Of a stretch of 52,440 nucleotides of DNA, positions 1-11,322 are shown in pieces. The DNA is from Opitutus sp. GTDB taxonomy: Bacteria > Verrucomicrobiota > Verrucomicrobiia > Opitutales > Opitutaceae. Both the position numbers and the translations under genes were made by a program. The DNA lies in NCBI GenBank assembly GCA_013821985.1, contig PNJQ01000018.1, forward strand, positions 1 to 52,440, in the 5' to 3' direction. Position 1 is the first letter of the stretch; every line of letters begins with the position of its first letter. Below the pieces are notes generated by a model. That model worked only from the letters and a program-made list of their open reading frames with translations. It ran no database searches and was not told where the DNA came from.

Positions 1-2214
1 GATTCCACGGTAGTCCTGCTGCGCGGCGGCATGCAAGGTCCAGTAAGGATCCGCCAGGTGCGGCCGCGCGATGGCGCAGAGGTCGGCGCGACCGGAGGCG
101 ATGATGCCGTTGACGTGGTCGAATTCGAAAATGTTACCGACCGCGATGGTCGGGATGCCGGCCTCGTTGCGGATGCGGTCGGAGAACGGGGTCTGAAACA
201 TCCGTCCGTAAACCGGCTGCGCGCGCGGGCTGGTTTGGCCGGCGGAGACGTGGATGATGTCCGCGCCGGCGGAGTGAAACGCGCGCGCGATCTCGACCGC
301 CTCGGCGCCGTCAACACTCTGCCCGTCGGCGACCCAATCCGTGGCGGAGATGCGCACCGACATCGGTTTCGCGGCCGGCCACGCGGCTCGAACCGCGCGA
401 AAAACTTCCAGGGGGAACCGCAGGCGATTCTTGAGCGAGCCGCCGTAGTCATCCGTGCGGTGATTCGTCAGCGGCGTGATGAACGCCGAGAGCAGGTAAC
501 CGTGCGCGCAGTGCAGCTCGAGCCAATCGAAGCCGCACTCGATGGCGCGGCGCGTGGCGGCGACGAACGCGTCGCGCACGGCGTCCATGTCGGCGCGCGT
601 CATGGCGCGCGGCGTTTGGTTCTTCGGCGTCCACGCGAGCGGCGAAGGCGCGAGCAGTTCCCAATTTCCGGCGTCGAGCGGCTCATCCATGCCTTCCCAG
701 CCGAGCTTCGTCGAACCCTTCGCGCCGGAGTGACCGAGTTGCAGTGCGATCTTGGCGGTCGTGTGACGGTGGACGAAATCACAAATGCGCTGCCACGCGG
801 CAGCGTGGGCGTCGGAATAAAGTCCGGTGCAGCCGGGCGTGATGCGCGCTTCGGGCGTCACGCACGTCATCTCGGTCATCACGAGTCCGGCGCCGCCCTG
901 GGCGCGCGCGCCGTAATGGACGAGATGAAAATCGTCCGGCGTGCCGTCCGTTGCGCAATACGTCGCCATCGGCGACACCACGATGCGGTTGGGGAGCGTG
1001 ACCTCGCGCAGCCGGAACGGCGTGAACATCGGCGGCGTGGCGCGCTTCGCTTGCACCTCGCCCGCGCGCGCGGCGATCCAGCGTTCGACTTCCTCCAACC
1101 ACGTGCGGTCGCGCACGCGGAGATTCTCGTGGCTGATGCGCTGGCTGCGCGTGAGCAGCGAATAGGCGAATTGCAACGGCTCAAGCCTGGCGTAGCGCGG
1201 GACGTTTTCGAACCACTCCGTGGAGTTGCGCGCGGCGCTCTGCAGTTTCAGCACCTCGATGCGGCGCGTTTCCTGATACGCTTCCAACGCCGCCTCGCGC
1301 GTCGGGTAGGAGGCCGAGTGCAACGCCTCGGCGAGAAAGATTGCATCCTCGAGCGCGAGTTTCGTGCCGGAGCCGATGGAAAAATGCGCGGTGTGCGCGG
1401 CGTCGCCCATCAACACGAGATTGCCATGGTGCCATTTCGCGCAGGCGAGGCGCGGGAAATTCAGCCAGGCCGATCCGCGCTGATGGCGGGCGTTGGTCAT
1501 GAGCGCGTGGCCGCCGAGGTATTTCGCGAAGAGTCGCTCGCAGATCGCGATGCTTTGGGCCTGATCGCTCGTGTCGAGACCGAGGCCGCGCCAGGTTTCC
1601 TCGCGGCACTCGACGATGAAGGTCGAGGTGGTCGCGTCGAATTTGTAGGCGTGCGCCCAGATCCAGCCGTGCTCCGTTTGCTCGAAGGCGAACGTGAACG
1701 CGTCGAACGTCTGCCGCGTGCCATACCAGATGTATTTGTTCGTGCGCAGCTCGACCGAGGGCTGGAAGGCTTCCGCGTGCTGCTGCCGCAGGAGGCTGTG
1801 CACGCCGTCGGCGGCGACGACGAGGTCCGCTTCGCGCCACGCATCGAGCGAACTCAGCTCGGTGTTGAATTGGAGCACGACGCCGAGTTCGCGCGCGCGG
1901 GCCTGGAGAATGTTCAGCAGGCGTTTGCGGCCGATGCCGCAGAAGCCGTGACCGCTCGAGCGGATGACCTCGCCCTTGAAGTGGACTGCGATGTCGTCCC
2001 AGTGCGCGAAATTCTCACCGATTGCATCGGCGCTCGGTGCGTCGTTGCGCCGGAGATTTTCCAGCGTTTGATCGGAAAAAACCACGCCCCAGCCGTAGGT
2101 GTCGTCGGGACCGTTGCGCTCGATCACGGTGACGTCGTGCGCGGGGTCGCGCCGCTTCATCGAGATGGCGAAGTAGAGGCCGGCGGGTCCTGCTCCGACG
2201 CAAACGACTTTCAT
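1..2214 (-). CDS. Bifunctional aryl-CoA monooxygenase/oxidoreductase (salicylyl-CoA 5-hydroxylase or 2-aminobenzoyl-CoA monooxygenase/reductase type), 3' end cut by window edge
   Basis: Translation from ATG at 2214 gives 738 codons, still open at base 1. Residues 1-375 are a flavoprotein monooxygenase: [12 protein letters not shown] at the start (FAD-binding GxGxxG), VVAADGVHS, and GDAAH about 300 residues in. From about residue 390 a second domain is an old-yellow-enzyme FMN barrel, with [23 protein letters not shown] and [11 protein letters not shown]. This order is characteristic of salicylyl-CoA 5-hydroxylases and of 2-aminobenzoyl-CoA monooxygenase/reductase, which hydroxylate and then partly reduce an aromatic CoA thioester. 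It is divergent from a beta-oxidation-type operon, which would fit the ring-opening steps after it. The substrate cannot be decided from sequence alone. Seven C residues directly precede the ATG and no Shine-Dalgarno motif is visible. A long open frame on the opposite strand here is its shadow. Confidence 0.9.
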   Translation of the reverse strand, partial: MKVVCVGAGPAGLYFAISMKRRDPAHDVTVIERNGPDDTYGWGVVFSDQTLENLRRNDAPSADAIGENFAHWDDIAVHFKGEVIRSSGHGFCGIGRKRLLNILQARARELGVVLQFNTELSSLDAWREADLVVAADGVHSLLRQQHAEAFQPSVELRTNKYIWYGTRQTFDAFTFAFEQTEHGWIWAHAYKFDATTSTFIVECREETWRGLGLDTSDQAQSIAICERLFAKYLGGHALMTNARHQRGSAWLNFPRLACAKWHHGNLVLMGDAAHTAHFSIGSGTKLALEDAIFLAEALHSASYPTREAALEAYQETRRIEVLKLQSAARNSTEWFENVPRYARLEPLQFAYSLLTRSQRISHENLRVRDRTWLEEVERWIAARAGEVQAKRATPPMFTPFRLREVTLPNRIVVSPMATYCATDGTPDDFHLVHYGARAQGGAGLVMTEMTCVTPEARITPGCTGLYSDAHAAAWQRICDFVHRHTTAKIALQLGHSGAKGSTKLGWEGMDEPLDAGNWELLAPSPLAWTPKNQTPRAMTRADMDAVRDAFVAATRRAIECGFDWLELHCAHGYLLSAFITPLTNHRTDDYGGSLKNRLRFPLEVFRAVRAAWPAAKPMSVRISATDWVADGQSVDGAEAVEIARAFHSAGADIIHVSAGQTSPRAQPVYGRMFQTPFSDRIRNEAGIPTIAVGNIFEFDHVNGIIASGRADLCAIARPHLADPYWTLHAAAQQDYRGI

Positions 2215-2356
2215 GGGGGGGTGGCGCGAGGCTTGGGAAAATTGGCGGCGCGCCAATCCTTTTATGACAATTCGCCTTGGCTAAAACAGACCATGCTGGA
2301 CAAGGTGTCCGGCGGTCGCGAAAACCTGCGCGCCCCGCCGTTCACTCTCCGCGACG
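2215..2356. promoter_or_regulatory. Divergent intergenic region between aryl-CoA monooxygenase and the hydratase operon
   Basis: These 142 bp separate two divergent transcripts and must carry promoters for both. I see no clear palindromic operator; a regulator gene, if there is one, lies outside the window. Confidence 0.5.
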
Positions 2357-3133
2357 ATGACCACTCTCCCCGACCTGTTGTTCGATTCGCCGGCCCCGCA
2401 CGTCGCGCGCATCACGCTGAACCGTCCCGACGCGCGCAATGCGCTGCGCGCGAAACTGCTCGTGGAACTGGCCTCGGCGCTGAATGTGGCGGAGGGCGAT
2501 CCGGACGTGCGTTGCGTCATCGTCACCGGTGGGCCGAGCGTGTTTGCGGCGGGTGCGGATGTGCGCGAGCTGAACGACACGCCGCTCGAGCAGCTCAACG
2601 AACTGCGCCGTCCGGCGTGGCAGGCCGTGCGTGATTTTTCCAAGCCGCTCATTGCGGCGGTCAACGGATTCTGCCTCGGCGGCGGCAACGAACTCGCGAT
2701 GCTCTGCGACATCATTGTGGCGGGCGACGATGCGAAGTTCGGCCAGCCGGAGATCAAGCTCGGACTCATCCCGGGCGCCGGTGGCACGCAGCGTTTCACG
2801 GTCGCGCTGGGCAAGGCGCGTGCGATGAAGTTTGTCCTCACCGGCGAACTCATCACGGCGCAGGAGGCGTTCGTCGCCGGACTCGTCTCCGAACTCGTGC
2901 CGGCGGCCAATGTTGCATCGCGCACGCTCGAGATCGCGAAGACGATCGCGGCGAAATCGCCGGTCGCGCTGCGGCACGCCAAGGCTGCGGTGCGGCATGC
3001 GGCGGAGGCGGCTTTACTCGGCGGGCTCGCGCTGGAGCGGCAGGCATTTGCCGAGGTATTCGCGAGCGAGGACCGCAAGGAAGGCATCGCGGCGTTTCTC
3101 GAAAAGCGGACGCCGAATTTCACCGGACGGTGA
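2357..3133 (+). CDS. Enoyl-CoA hydratase/isomerase (crotonase family)
   Basis: This 258-residue protein is full length for a crotonase. The oxyanion-hole motif GADVREL lies near residue 68, and both catalytic glutamates are present: Glu112 in GGGNELAMLCD and Glu132 in GQPEIKLGLIPGAGGTQR. The 20-residue spacing matches Glu144/Glu164 of rat crotonase, so it should be an active trans-2-enoyl-CoA hydratase. It is the first gene of a three-gene operon with 3-hydroxyacyl-CoA dehydrogenase and thiolase. Its stop overlaps the next start by 4 bp (GTGA), implying translational coupling. PaaF-like hydratases of aromatic catabolism are the nearest functional comparison. A ring-opening role, as in 2-aminobenzoyl-CoA breakdown, is inferred from the divergent monooxygenase. 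Confidence 0.92.
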   Translation: MTTLPDLLFDSPAPHVARITLNRPDARNALRAKLLVELASALNVAEGDPDVRCVIVTGGPSVFAAGADVRELNDTPLEQLNELRRPAWQAVRDFSKPLIAAVNGFCLGGGNELAMLCDIIVAGDDAKFGQPEIKLGLIPGAGGTQRFTVALGKARAMKFVLTGELITAQEAFVAGLVSELVPAANVASRTLEIAKTIAAKSPVALRHAKAAVRHAAEAALLGGLALERQAFAEVFASEDRKEGIAAFLEKRTPNFTGR

Positions 3134-4615
3134 GCGCGACGGAAAAAATCATCGGCGTCGTCGGAGCGGGCGTGATGGGCGCCGGTATTGCGCAGGTCGC
3201 CGCGGCGGCCGGCCATCGCGTGCTGCTCGTGGACACGCAGCCAGGCGTAGCGGCCAACGCGAAGGCGCGTCTCGCCGAAGTGCTCGCGAAGCTGGTGGAG
3301 AAAAACCGCCTCGCGGCCGCCGAGCGCGACGCGTTGCTCGCACGCATCGAACCGGGCGAATCCATTGCCGCGCTTGCGTCGGCCTCGGTGGTGATCGAGG
3401 CGATCGTGGAAAATTTGCCGGCGAAGCAGGCGCTGTTCCGCGAACTGGAAGCGGTCGTTGCGCCGGGCACGGTGCTCGCGACGAACACCTCGTCCCTGTC
3501 CGTGAGCGAGATCGCCGGTGCGTTGGCGCGTCCTGAGCGATTTGCGGGGATGCATTTTTTCAATCCCGCACCGTTGATGCCGCTGGTGGAAGTCGTGGCT
3601 GGCGGCCGCACATCGCCCGCCGTGGTCGGGACGCTGACCGAACTCGCGCATGCGTGGGGGAAGACACCGGTGCAGGCGAAGGATTCGCCGGGCTTCATCG
3701 TGAACCGCGGGGCGCGGCCGTTCTACGGCGAAGCGCTGCGCTTTGCCGAGGAGACCGGCGTGGACGCGGTGACGATCGATGCGTTGCTGCGCGCCGCCGG
3801 TTTTCGCATGGGACCGCTCGAGTTGATCGATCTCATCGGTGCGGAGATCAATCTCGCAGCGACGCGCTCGGTGTTTGCCGCGACGGGCAACGACGCGCGC
3901 TATCGTCCGTCGCGGCTGGTGGAGGAAAACGTGGCCGCCGGCCGACTCGGACGAAAGAGCGGGCGCGGTTTCTACGATTATGCGCGCGACGCAAAGCTGG
4001 CGCCGGTCGTGCTGCCGCGTGAGCCGGCGCCCGCGGCGATTGTCGTGCACGGCGATTTGGGCCCGGCGCAGGCGCTGGTCGAGTTATGGCGACGCATGGG
4101 CGTCGCGGTCGAGCGGCGCGAGTCAGCCGGCGGGTGCGTGGAAATTGACCGTGTGAAAGTCGCCCTGACCGACGGTCGCACGGCACACGAACGCGCCGCC
4201 GCGGACGGTGCGGTGTGGGCGGTGTTCGATCTCTCGCTCGATTATGGCGCGTGTCGTCACCTGGGCCTCGCCGCGACCGACGACCGCTCCGCGCGAATCG
4301 CCGCAGGCTTGCTCCAAGTGACCGGGACGCAGGTCTCACGACTCCCGGACGTTCCGGGTTTGCTCGTGGCGCGCACGCTCGCGATGTTGATCACCGAGGC
4401 GGCGGATATCGTGTTGCGCGGCGTGGCGAGCGTCCATGACGTGGACCTCGCGATGCAGAAGGGGCTCAATTTTCCCGGTGGCCCGCTCGGTTGGGCGGAC
4501 AAGATCGGCGCGAATTACGCGGTGGGATTGCTCGACCGGCTGGCGGTGACGGACGCGGCGCGCTACGGCGTAAACGATCTGCTGCGGCGTGCCGCGCAAA
4601 GCGGAGGGAAGTTTC

Positions 4616-4623
<8 letters not shown>
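3130..4623 (+). CDS. 3-hydroxyacyl-CoA dehydrogenase, two-domain (PaaH-like)
   Basis: A 497-residue NAD-dependent 3-hydroxyacyl-CoA dehydrogenase. The Rossmann fold begins at once ([18 protein letters not shown]) and the catalytic region contains [12 protein letters not shown] and [16 protein letters not shown], whose His is the family's catalytic base. A first C-terminal helical domain (DSPGFIVNR, then [11 protein letters not shown]) is followed by a second one near the end ([13 protein letters not shown]). This double C-terminal layout and length are typical of PaaH rather than short beta-oxidation dehydrogenases. The GTG start overlaps the hydratase stop, and the stop overlaps the thiolase start by 8 bp. 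Together the genes would oxidise and cleave a dicarboxyl-CoA or ring-opened intermediate. Confidence 0.93.
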
Positions 4624-5803
<1,180 letters not shown>

Positions 5804-5837
5804 CGAGCGGTTCGCTGCGGGGCGGATAGTTCGGAGT

Positions 5838-6072
5838 GCCCGCGAATGGCGCGAATGGACGCGAATGAGACGAGCGAAGGCGTGGGTTGTGCGTGCGGCG
5901 GAATTACACACCCCGGCGATGCGCGCCACCCCTCTCGAGAGGGAGCTGAGGCAATGCTTGCGCTTGTTGGATCAGCGATCGCGTGGCACGTCGGGCTCGG
6001 TGACCCCGCCCTCCGTCAAGTCACCCCGCTGTTTGGCTTCGAGATTCGCGTCGATTCGCGTGATTCGCGGGC
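5838..6072. repeat. Interrupted inverted repeat of the CGCGAAT family
   Basis: The left arm at 5838-5867 carries CGCGAAT-type units (CGCGAATGGCGCGAATGG, then ACGCGAAT). The right arm at 6044-6072 is its approximate reverse complement (ATTCGCGTCGATTCGCGT onward to CGCGGGC). The arms are separated by about 176 bp of unrelated sequence. A compact copy of the same element lies at 24897-24973. It fills most of the gap between two convergent genes. Confidence 0.75.
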
Positions 6073-6092
6073 CCTGCCTTTTCCCGATCGCC

Positions 6093-6542
6093 TCAGCGGA
6101 AGCGCCAGCTCACGGAGATATTCAGCGTATTGTAAGTGAAGTCGCGGACGCGGGGGATGCCGATGAGTTCGACCGACCACCGCTCGTTCAATGGCACCGT
6201 GACGACGGCCGCGCCAAGGGGAACGATGCCGCCGTTGTTGAACTTGTAGTGATGTGTCACGCCAGCGATGCCGCCGGCGAGCACGCGGCCGAGCGGCCAT
6301 TGTTTGCCGACGTAGCCGTAGCCGGCGGTGCGGCCGATGCTGTTGCGAAAAATGCCGGCGCCAGCCAGCCAGTGCGTTTCCGTGCGGCGCATGACACCCA
6401 GTCCCGGGGTGTGGTTGGTGAGATTGTCGCGCGTGGTGTGCTCATGAAAGCTATGGAGCTGCATCGTGAGATGCCACGTGGGTTCGGTCGCGGCAGCCGC
6501 GAGAGGAAAAGCGAGCCCGGCGAGCAGGGCGGCGAAGCGCAT
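6093..6542 (-). CDS. Small outer-membrane beta-barrel-like protein, exported
   Basis: From ATG 6542 the protein is 149 residues with a clean signal peptide (MRFAALLAGLAFPLAAAA); a GTG at 6587 would add 15 residues. The mature part alternates aromatic and polar residues (LTMQLHSFHEH, TPGLGVMRR, AGAGIFRNSIGR, GYGYVGKQWPLG) and ends in aromatic-Arg (NISVSWRFR), as expected of a small eight-strand outer-membrane barrel. It loosely resembles PagP-like and other short barrel families, but I see no PagP catalytic signature and assign no activity. It is convergent with the thiolase gene. Confidence 0.72.
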   Translation of the reverse strand: MRFAALLAGLAFPLAAAATEPTWHLTMQLHSFHEHTTRDNLTNHTPGLGVMRRTETHWLAGAGIFRNSIGRTAGYGYVGKQWPLGRVLAGGIAGVTHHYKFNNGGIVPLGAAVVTVPLNERWSVELIGIPRVRDFTYNTLNISVSWRFR

Positions 6543-6692
6543 CCGCCATCCGTAGCGCGCGGGCGCCGAACGCACTAGCCCAAACACGCGGGAGATTCCC
6601 CGATTTTTGGAGCCGTCCGGGGTTTGACGCGGAAGCGCGGCGCGGCAACAGTGCGAAGCTTCGGCGTCGTCCGCACCTCAACCCCTTCCGTC

Positions 6693-8612
6693 ATGCGCAT
6701 CGTGATCCGTGTTTCCGTTCTGCGAATTCTCTCTCTGGCCGCGGCGGGCATGTTGCTCGCGGCTCCGCTCGCCGCCCAGCGCACGAACAAGCCGCTGCTG
6801 CACGGGAAGCATTGGGTTGCCGTCACGGGCAAGCCGCTGGCGGCGACCGCGGGTTCGATGATGTTTCAGAAAGGCGGCAACGCCATTGATGCCGCGTGCG
6901 CGATGCTCGCGGCGACGTGCACGATGTGGGACACGCTCGGGTGGGGTGGCGAGACGCAGGCGCTGATCTACAACCCGCACACGAAACAGGTCATCGGCAT
7001 CAACGCCCTCGGCGTCGCCCCGACCGGTGCCACGCCGCAATTTTTCCGCGATCGCGGCATGAATTACCCGCCCGAATACGGCCCGCTCGCCGCTGTCACG
7101 CCGGGCACGCCGGGCGGCCTCATGGTGATGCTCGCGGAATTCGGCACGATGTCGCTCGCCGACGTGCTGGCCCCGGCGATCGGAATGGCGGACGGCTACC
7201 CGATCGAGGCCCAGGCGGCGGATGCGATCGAACGTTTCCGCGGCGAATTCGTGAAGTGGCCGTATTCGAAAAAGATTTTTCTCCCGCATCTCGATGAAAG
7301 CGACCCGGCCAAGCGCGCCGCGCCGCGCGCCGGGGAAATTTTCCGCCAACCCGATCTCGCGGCGACGCTCCGCAAGCTCGTCGAAACTGAGCGCGCGGCG
7401 CTGGCCGCGGGCCAGGATCGCAAGGCGGCAATCATGGCCGCCTACGATCGCGTTTACCGCGGCGACATCGCGCAGGAAATCGTCCGCAGCACGCAAGAGC
7501 AGGGCGGGCTCTTCACACTCGCGGACCTCGATCGCTGGCGCGTGAAACTCGAGGCGCCCGCCACGACGAACTACAAGGGCATCGACGTCTATAAGCTGAC
7601 TGTCTGGACGCAGGGCCCGGCGCTTTTGCAGGCGTTGAACATCCTCGAAAATGTCGATCTCCGCGCGATGGGCTACAACTCGTCGCGCTACATCCACGCG
7701 GTCTATCAGGCGATGAACCTCGCGTTCGCCGATCGTGATTTCTACTACGGCGATCCGGATTTCGCGCCGATGGAGCCCGTCCGCGGCTTGCTGTCCAAGG
7801 ACTACGCGAAGGCGCGTTTCCAGACGATCAACTGGGAGAAGAACGATGCGAGGATTCGTCCCGGCGATCCGTATCCGTTCCAGGGAGAGGCGAACCCGTT
7901 TGCGGACGTGTTGAAAAAATGGTCGCCGATTCCGCCGACGTCCGGTGCGAAGCCTGCAGGATTCCAGGTGGCGAGCGCCAGAGCGGACGCCAATCCGGCC
8001 AATGCGTTCACGGCGGACGAGCATTTTCACCTGGGCACGACGTCAATCCAGGCGGCGGACGCGAGCGGCTGGGTGATTTCGGTGACGCCGAGCGGCGGCT
8101 GGATTCCCGCGGTCGTGGCGGGCTCGACGGGCATGGGGCTTTCGCAACGCATGCAAAGCTGGGTGCTCGATCCGGCGATGAATCCGTTCAACGTCCTCGA
8201 GCCCGGCAAGCGCCCGCGCGTGACGCTCACGCCGTCGATGGCGCTGAAGGACGGCAAGCCGTTGCTGGCGTTTTCCGTGCAGGGCGGCGATTCGCAGGAC
8301 CAGAATCTGCTTCAGTTCTTCCTCAGCTTCGTCGAATTCGGCATGAACCCGCAGGAAGCGGTCGAGGCGGCGGGCTTCGAGAGTCGGCAAATGCAGTCGT
8401 CGTTCGGCGATCATCGTTCCGAGCCGGGACGCCTCATCGTGCGCTCCGACCTGCCGCCGTGGGTGCGCAGCGAACTCACCGCGATGGGCTACAAGATTGA
8501 ATCCCAAGCCAAGACGTCCGGCCCGGTCACCGCGATTTACATCAATCCGCTGAACGGCGCATTCCAGGGCGCGGCGTCGGACTTCGGGGAGGATTACGGG
8601 ATCGCGTGGTGA
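6693..8612 (+). CDS. ggt: Gamma-glutamyltransferase (Ntn-hydrolase)
   Basis: The 639-residue preprotein starts at ATG 6693, giving signal peptide MRIVIRVSVLRILSLAAAG followed by MLLAAPLAAQ. The N-terminal subunit shows GGNAIDAACAMLAA and AVTPGTPGGLMVML. The autoprocessing site is GTTSIQ with predicted nucleophile Thr449, followed by VISVTPSGGWIP and GSTGMGLSQRM. This order fits the GGT family, which splits gamma-glutamyl bonds (glutathione and related peptides) in the periplasm. The motif is TTS where E. coli has TTH. The gene is monocistronic and convergent with the SpmA-SpmB gene. Confidence 0.9.
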   Translation: MRIVIRVSVLRILSLAAAGMLLAAPLAAQRTNKPLLHGKHWVAVTGKPLAATAGSMMFQKGGNAIDAACAMLAATCTMWDTLGWGGETQALIYNPHTKQVIGINALGVAPTGATPQFFRDRGMNYPPEYGPLAAVTPGTPGGLMVMLAEFGTMSLADVLAPAIGMADGYPIEAQAADAIERFRGEFVKWPYSKKIFLPHLDESDPAKRAAPRAGEIFRQPDLAATLRKLVETERAALAAGQDRKAAIMAAYDRVYRGDIAQEIVRSTQEQGGLFTLADLDRWRVKLEAPATTNYKGIDVYKLTVWTQGPALLQALNILENVDLRAMGYNSSRYIHAVYQAMNLAFADRDFYYGDPDFAPMEPVRGLLSKDYAKARFQTINWEKNDARIRPGDPYPFQGEANPFADVLKKWSPIPPTSGAKPAGFQVASARADANPANAFTADEHFHLGTTSIQAADASGWVISVTPSGGWIPAVVAGSTGMGLSQRMQSWVLDPAMNPFNVLEPGKRPRVTLTPSMALKDGKPLLAFSVQGGDSQDQNLLQFFLSFVEFGMNPQEAVEAAGFESRQMQSSFGDHRSEPGRLIVRSDLPPWVRSELTAMGYKIESQAKTSGPVTAIYINPLNGAFQGAASDFGEDYGIAW

Positions 8613-8707
8613 GCGGCGTTTTGGCGCGTGGTAGGTCTTCGGCGTTTTTGTCTTTAATGCGGGGGGCGCGGAAGACGCAGAGTTCGGATACGCGGCGTGA
8701 TAGCCTG

Positions 8708-8745
8708 AGGTGGGCGGGCGCCGGTCCCTCTACCCGTTCCCACCT
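8708..8745. repeat. GC-rich hairpin between convergent genes
   Basis: AGGTGGG at 8708 pairs with CCCACCT ending at 8745, extended by GGG/CCC with a small bulge. No T-run follows, so it is a stem-loop or weak terminator rather than a classic intrinsic terminator. Confidence 0.55.
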
Positions 8746-8755
8746 TGGGAAAATC

Positions 8756-10135
8756 TCACCCGAACATCAGCGTGCAGATGATAACCGACGCCACGATGCC
8801 GATGAAATCGGCGAAGAGGCCGGCAGCCAGCGCGTGGCGCGCGCGGCGGATGCCGACGGAGCCGAAATAGACCGCGATGACGTAGAACGTCGTTTCCGTG
8901 CTGCCGAAGATCGTGCCGGCCATGCGCGAGACGAGGGAGTCCGGTCCCGTGGTTTGCACCAACTCCGAGAACATCGCGAGTGACGCGCTGCCGCTCAACG
9001 GGCGCACGAGCGACAACGGCAGCAGGTCCGGGGGAAATCCGAGCGGCACGAGCACCGGCGAAAGCACACTCTTCATCGCCTCGATGCCGCCGGCGCCGCG
9101 GAACATTCCGATCGCCACCAGAATTGCCACGAGGAACGGCACGATGCGCGTCGCGACACCGAAGCCTTCCTTCGCGCCTTCGACGAATTCCTCATAGACC
9201 TTCACCTTGCGGAGCGCGGCGTAGAGCGGGAAGAACAGCAGGAGCAGCGGCACCGCCATGAGCGACAACGTGCCGATGGCACGGAGAAAAATGCTTTGCC
9301 CACTCGAGGATTCCCACGCCGGCAGCGGGACGCTGGCCGGAAAGATCGCTTGATGCAGCGCGCTCGAGGCGAGGCGGTAGCTTCCCGGAAAAAATGCGAT
9401 CCACACGAACACGAGCAGGAAGGCCGCGACGAGGAGGCTCAAGACAGTCTTGCCGCCCGACGTGAGCGGTGCCGGCTCCGGCAGTGGCTCGGTTTCCGTT
9501 TGCACAGTGGGGCTGGCCACGACGTTTCCGTTCGATCCCGTCGCCTCCGGCCGAAACATCCGCCAGCCTTGCAGCCATTTCACGGCGCCGACGCCGGCGA
9601 TGGTCGAGAACGTCGTGGCGATCAGGGCCGTGCCGACGATGGCGGTCGGGTCCTTCGAGCCCTGCGCGGCGAGCAGCGCGATGGCGGTCGCGGGGATGAG
9701 CTGGATGCTGCTGGTGTTGATCGCGAGAAACGTGCACATCGCGTTCGTGGCGGTGCCCGGGTGCGGGTTGAGCGTCTCAAGGTCACGCATCGCGCGGAGA
9801 CCGAGGGGCGTGGCGGCGTTGGAGAGGCCGAGCATGTTCGCCGCCATGTTCATCACCATCGAACCGACGGCGGGATGTTCGGCCGGCACGTCCGGGAACA
9901 GCCAACGCATCACTGGCCGGAGGGCGCGCGCGAGCAGTTGGACGAGCCCGGAGCGTTCGGCGAGGCGCATCATGCCGAGCCAGAGTGCCATCACGCCAAT
10001 CAGCGGGAGGGCGATCCGCATCACGGCTGTTTCGGCCATGCCGAATGCGCCGGCCGTCACGTCTGCGAGCCGGCCCGTGGCGGCGCCGATCAGCACGGAA
10101 AGAACGACGAGGGCGAGCCAGACGTAGTTCAGCAT
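8756..10135 (-). CDS. SpmA-SpmB fusion, nucleoside-recognition/gate-domain membrane protein
   Basis: The protein is 459 residues from ATG 10135 (MLNYVWLALVVLSVLIGAATG). The first half is SpmA-like with the Gate motif region MVMNMAANMLGLSNAATPLGL and TFLAINTSSIQLIPATAIAL. The second half is SpmB-like (VATRIVPFLVAILVAIGMFRGAGG, then RPLSGSASLAMFSEL and STETTFYVIAVYFGSVGI). Bacillus encodes these as separate spore-maturation proteins; fusions occur in non-sporulating Gram-negatives, where the role is unknown. About ten hydrophobic segments indicate an inner-membrane protein. The upstream in-frame extension has no membrane or domain signal and is left out. Confidence 0.85.
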   Translation of the reverse strand: MLNYVWLALVVLSVLIGAATGRLADVTAGAFGMAETAVMRIALPLIGVMALWLGMMRLAERSGLVQLLARALRPVMRWLFPDVPAEHPAVGSMVMNMAANMLGLSNAATPLGLRAMRDLETLNPHPGTATNAMCTFLAINTSSIQLIPATAIALLAAQGSKDPTAIVGTALIATTFSTIAGVGAVKWLQGWRMFRPEATGSNGNVVASPTVQTETEPLPEPAPLTSGGKTVLSLLVAAFLLVFVWIAFFPGSYRLASSALHQAIFPASVPLPAWESSSGQSIFLRAIGTLSLMAVPLLLLFFPLYAALRKVKVYEEFVEGAKEGFGVATRIVPFLVAILVAIGMFRGAGGIEAMKSVLSPVLVPLGFPPDLLPLSLVRPLSGSASLAMFSELVQTTGPDSLVSRMAGTIFGSTETTFYVIAVYFGSVGIRRARHALAAGLFADFIGIVASVIICTLMFG

Positions 10136-10262
10136 CGGCGCGGAGTGTTGGCGCGGGGATTTTTCCCGGCGAGCGAAAACATGCGGCACAGCGGCGCGCG
10201 CCGCGGTGGGGCACACGAGTTGACGCTTTCCTGCCGCGCGGGAACGGCTAAAAACGCAAAGC

Positions 10263-10910
10263 ATGAAACCCATCACCGAACTCTCGCGCCGCGCCACGCC
10301 GTTTCCGAAACCTCAGGCCCTGTTCGTGGACGACTCGACGCTCTGGATGAGTTCGCGCGCGACGCAGCGGGTTTACGCGGTCGATCGCGGCTCCCTGAGG
10401 GTGACATGGGAAACCGCGGCGCCGAGCGTGGTGTGGGGGCTCACCAAGTGGGGCGCCGACCTGTTCGCTGTCTTAGGCGAAGAGGCCGAGGGCACGCCGC
10501 GCACGATCAGGCGCTGCATGCCGCGGGTCGGTTTCGACCCGGCGTTCAGTGTGCCGTGTCCGGAGGGACTTGGTTCGCACCTGTCGTTCGACGGCGTGTC
10601 ACTGATATTGAGCCAATGGTATCCGCAGAAGCTGATTTCGATCGGGCGCGACGGACAGCCCGGACGCGTGCTGCCCGTTCCGCACCAAATCGTGGGTCAC
10701 TGCTTCGCGCAGGGCGCGTTCTGGCTCGCGACGACGGACGATGAGGAAACGAACGACTACTGGCTCACCCGTCTCGATCCAGCGACGGGACGCAGCCAGG
10801 ATGTGGCGCGAATCGGGTTTGCAGCACGGGCGCTGTCGTTCGACGGACAGCACTTCTGGACGAACCACCGTGAGGCGAACGAAGTTGTCCAGTTCGCGTT
10901 CGCGGACTGA
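10263..10910 (+). CDS. Cytoplasmic beta-propeller-like protein of unknown function
   Basis: This 215-residue protein has no signal peptide. It has repeated blade-like strands: LFVDDSTLWMSSRATQRVYA, VVWGLTKWGADLFAV, SHLSFDGVSLILSQWYPQ, HCFAQGAFWLATTDD and LSFDGQHFWTNHRE. The recurring (L/F)W after a polar turn suggests a four- or five-bladed propeller or a fragment of one. I do not recognise a named family. It is divergent from the SpmA-SpmB gene (127 bp) and nearly abuts the convergent lipoprotein gene (14 bp). Confidence 0.7.
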   Translation: MKPITELSRRATPFPKPQALFVDDSTLWMSSRATQRVYAVDRGSLRVTWETAAPSVVWGLTKWGADLFAVLGEEAEGTPRTIRRCMPRVGFDPAFSVPCPEGLGSHLSFDGVSLILSQWYPQKLISIGRDGQPGRVLPVPHQIVGHCFAQGAFWLATTDDEETNDYWLTRLDPATGRSQDVARIGFAARALSFDGQHFWTNHREANEVVQFAFAD

Positions 10911-10924
10911 GCCGGAGCGCCGCG

Positions 10925-11251
10925 TTACTTGTCGCGCTGCAATTTTTCCAAGCCTTCGTTGATCTTCTGCTGCTCGGCACGGGCCTTCGCCTCGGAGTCG
11001 TAAACGGTGTAGGTGTCGGGCGAGTAGCCGTAGCGGGCGGAGAAATCCGCCTCCGCCTTCGAATGAGCGTCGCGATCGCTCAGGCCGCTTGCGCGCAGTT
11101 CGGCGGCACGCCGGTCGATCCACGCCCGACCGGCGGCGGGATCGCGCAGTCGTGCGGCGGCCTGGTCGGGCTCGGGAGACACGCAGGCGGACAAAAGGGT
11201 CGCGACGGCGAGGGCCGCGGCGCCGGCGAGGAATCGGTTGCGCGAGTTCAT
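10925..11251 (-). CDS. Small lipoprotein
   Basis: This 108-residue protein has a lipoprotein signal peptide ending in the lipobox LLSAC, with lipidated Cys23. The mature part is charged and helical (QAAARLRDPAAGRAWIDRR, AKARAEQQKINEGLEKLQR) with a YGYSPDTYTVYD turn in the middle. It is probably anchored in the outer or inner membrane facing the periplasm. No family is recognised. It shares orientation with the exported protein upstream (gap 71 bp), so the two may be cotranscribed. Confidence 0.75.
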   Translation of the reverse strand: MNSRNRFLAGAAALAVATLLSACVSPEPDQAAARLRDPAAGRAWIDRRAAELRASGLSDRDAHSKAEADFSARYGYSPDTYTVYDSEAKARAEQQKINEGLEKLQRDK

Positions 11252-11322
11252 GCGGCAAGTTTATCCGACCGGACTCGACCCGGTCAATGTCGGCGCGCTT
11301 GGTGCGGATGCGCAGAAGGCGG

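Noticed and set aside
31..2634. A long (867-codon) open frame on the + strand
   Set aside because: It lies antisense to the monooxygenase, which has complete motifs, and its Arg/Ala/Gly-rich translation is typical of shadows in GC-rich DNA.
2281..4050. 589-codon minus-strand frame
   Set aside because: Antisense to the hydratase and dehydrogenase; no domain motifs, low-complexity translation.
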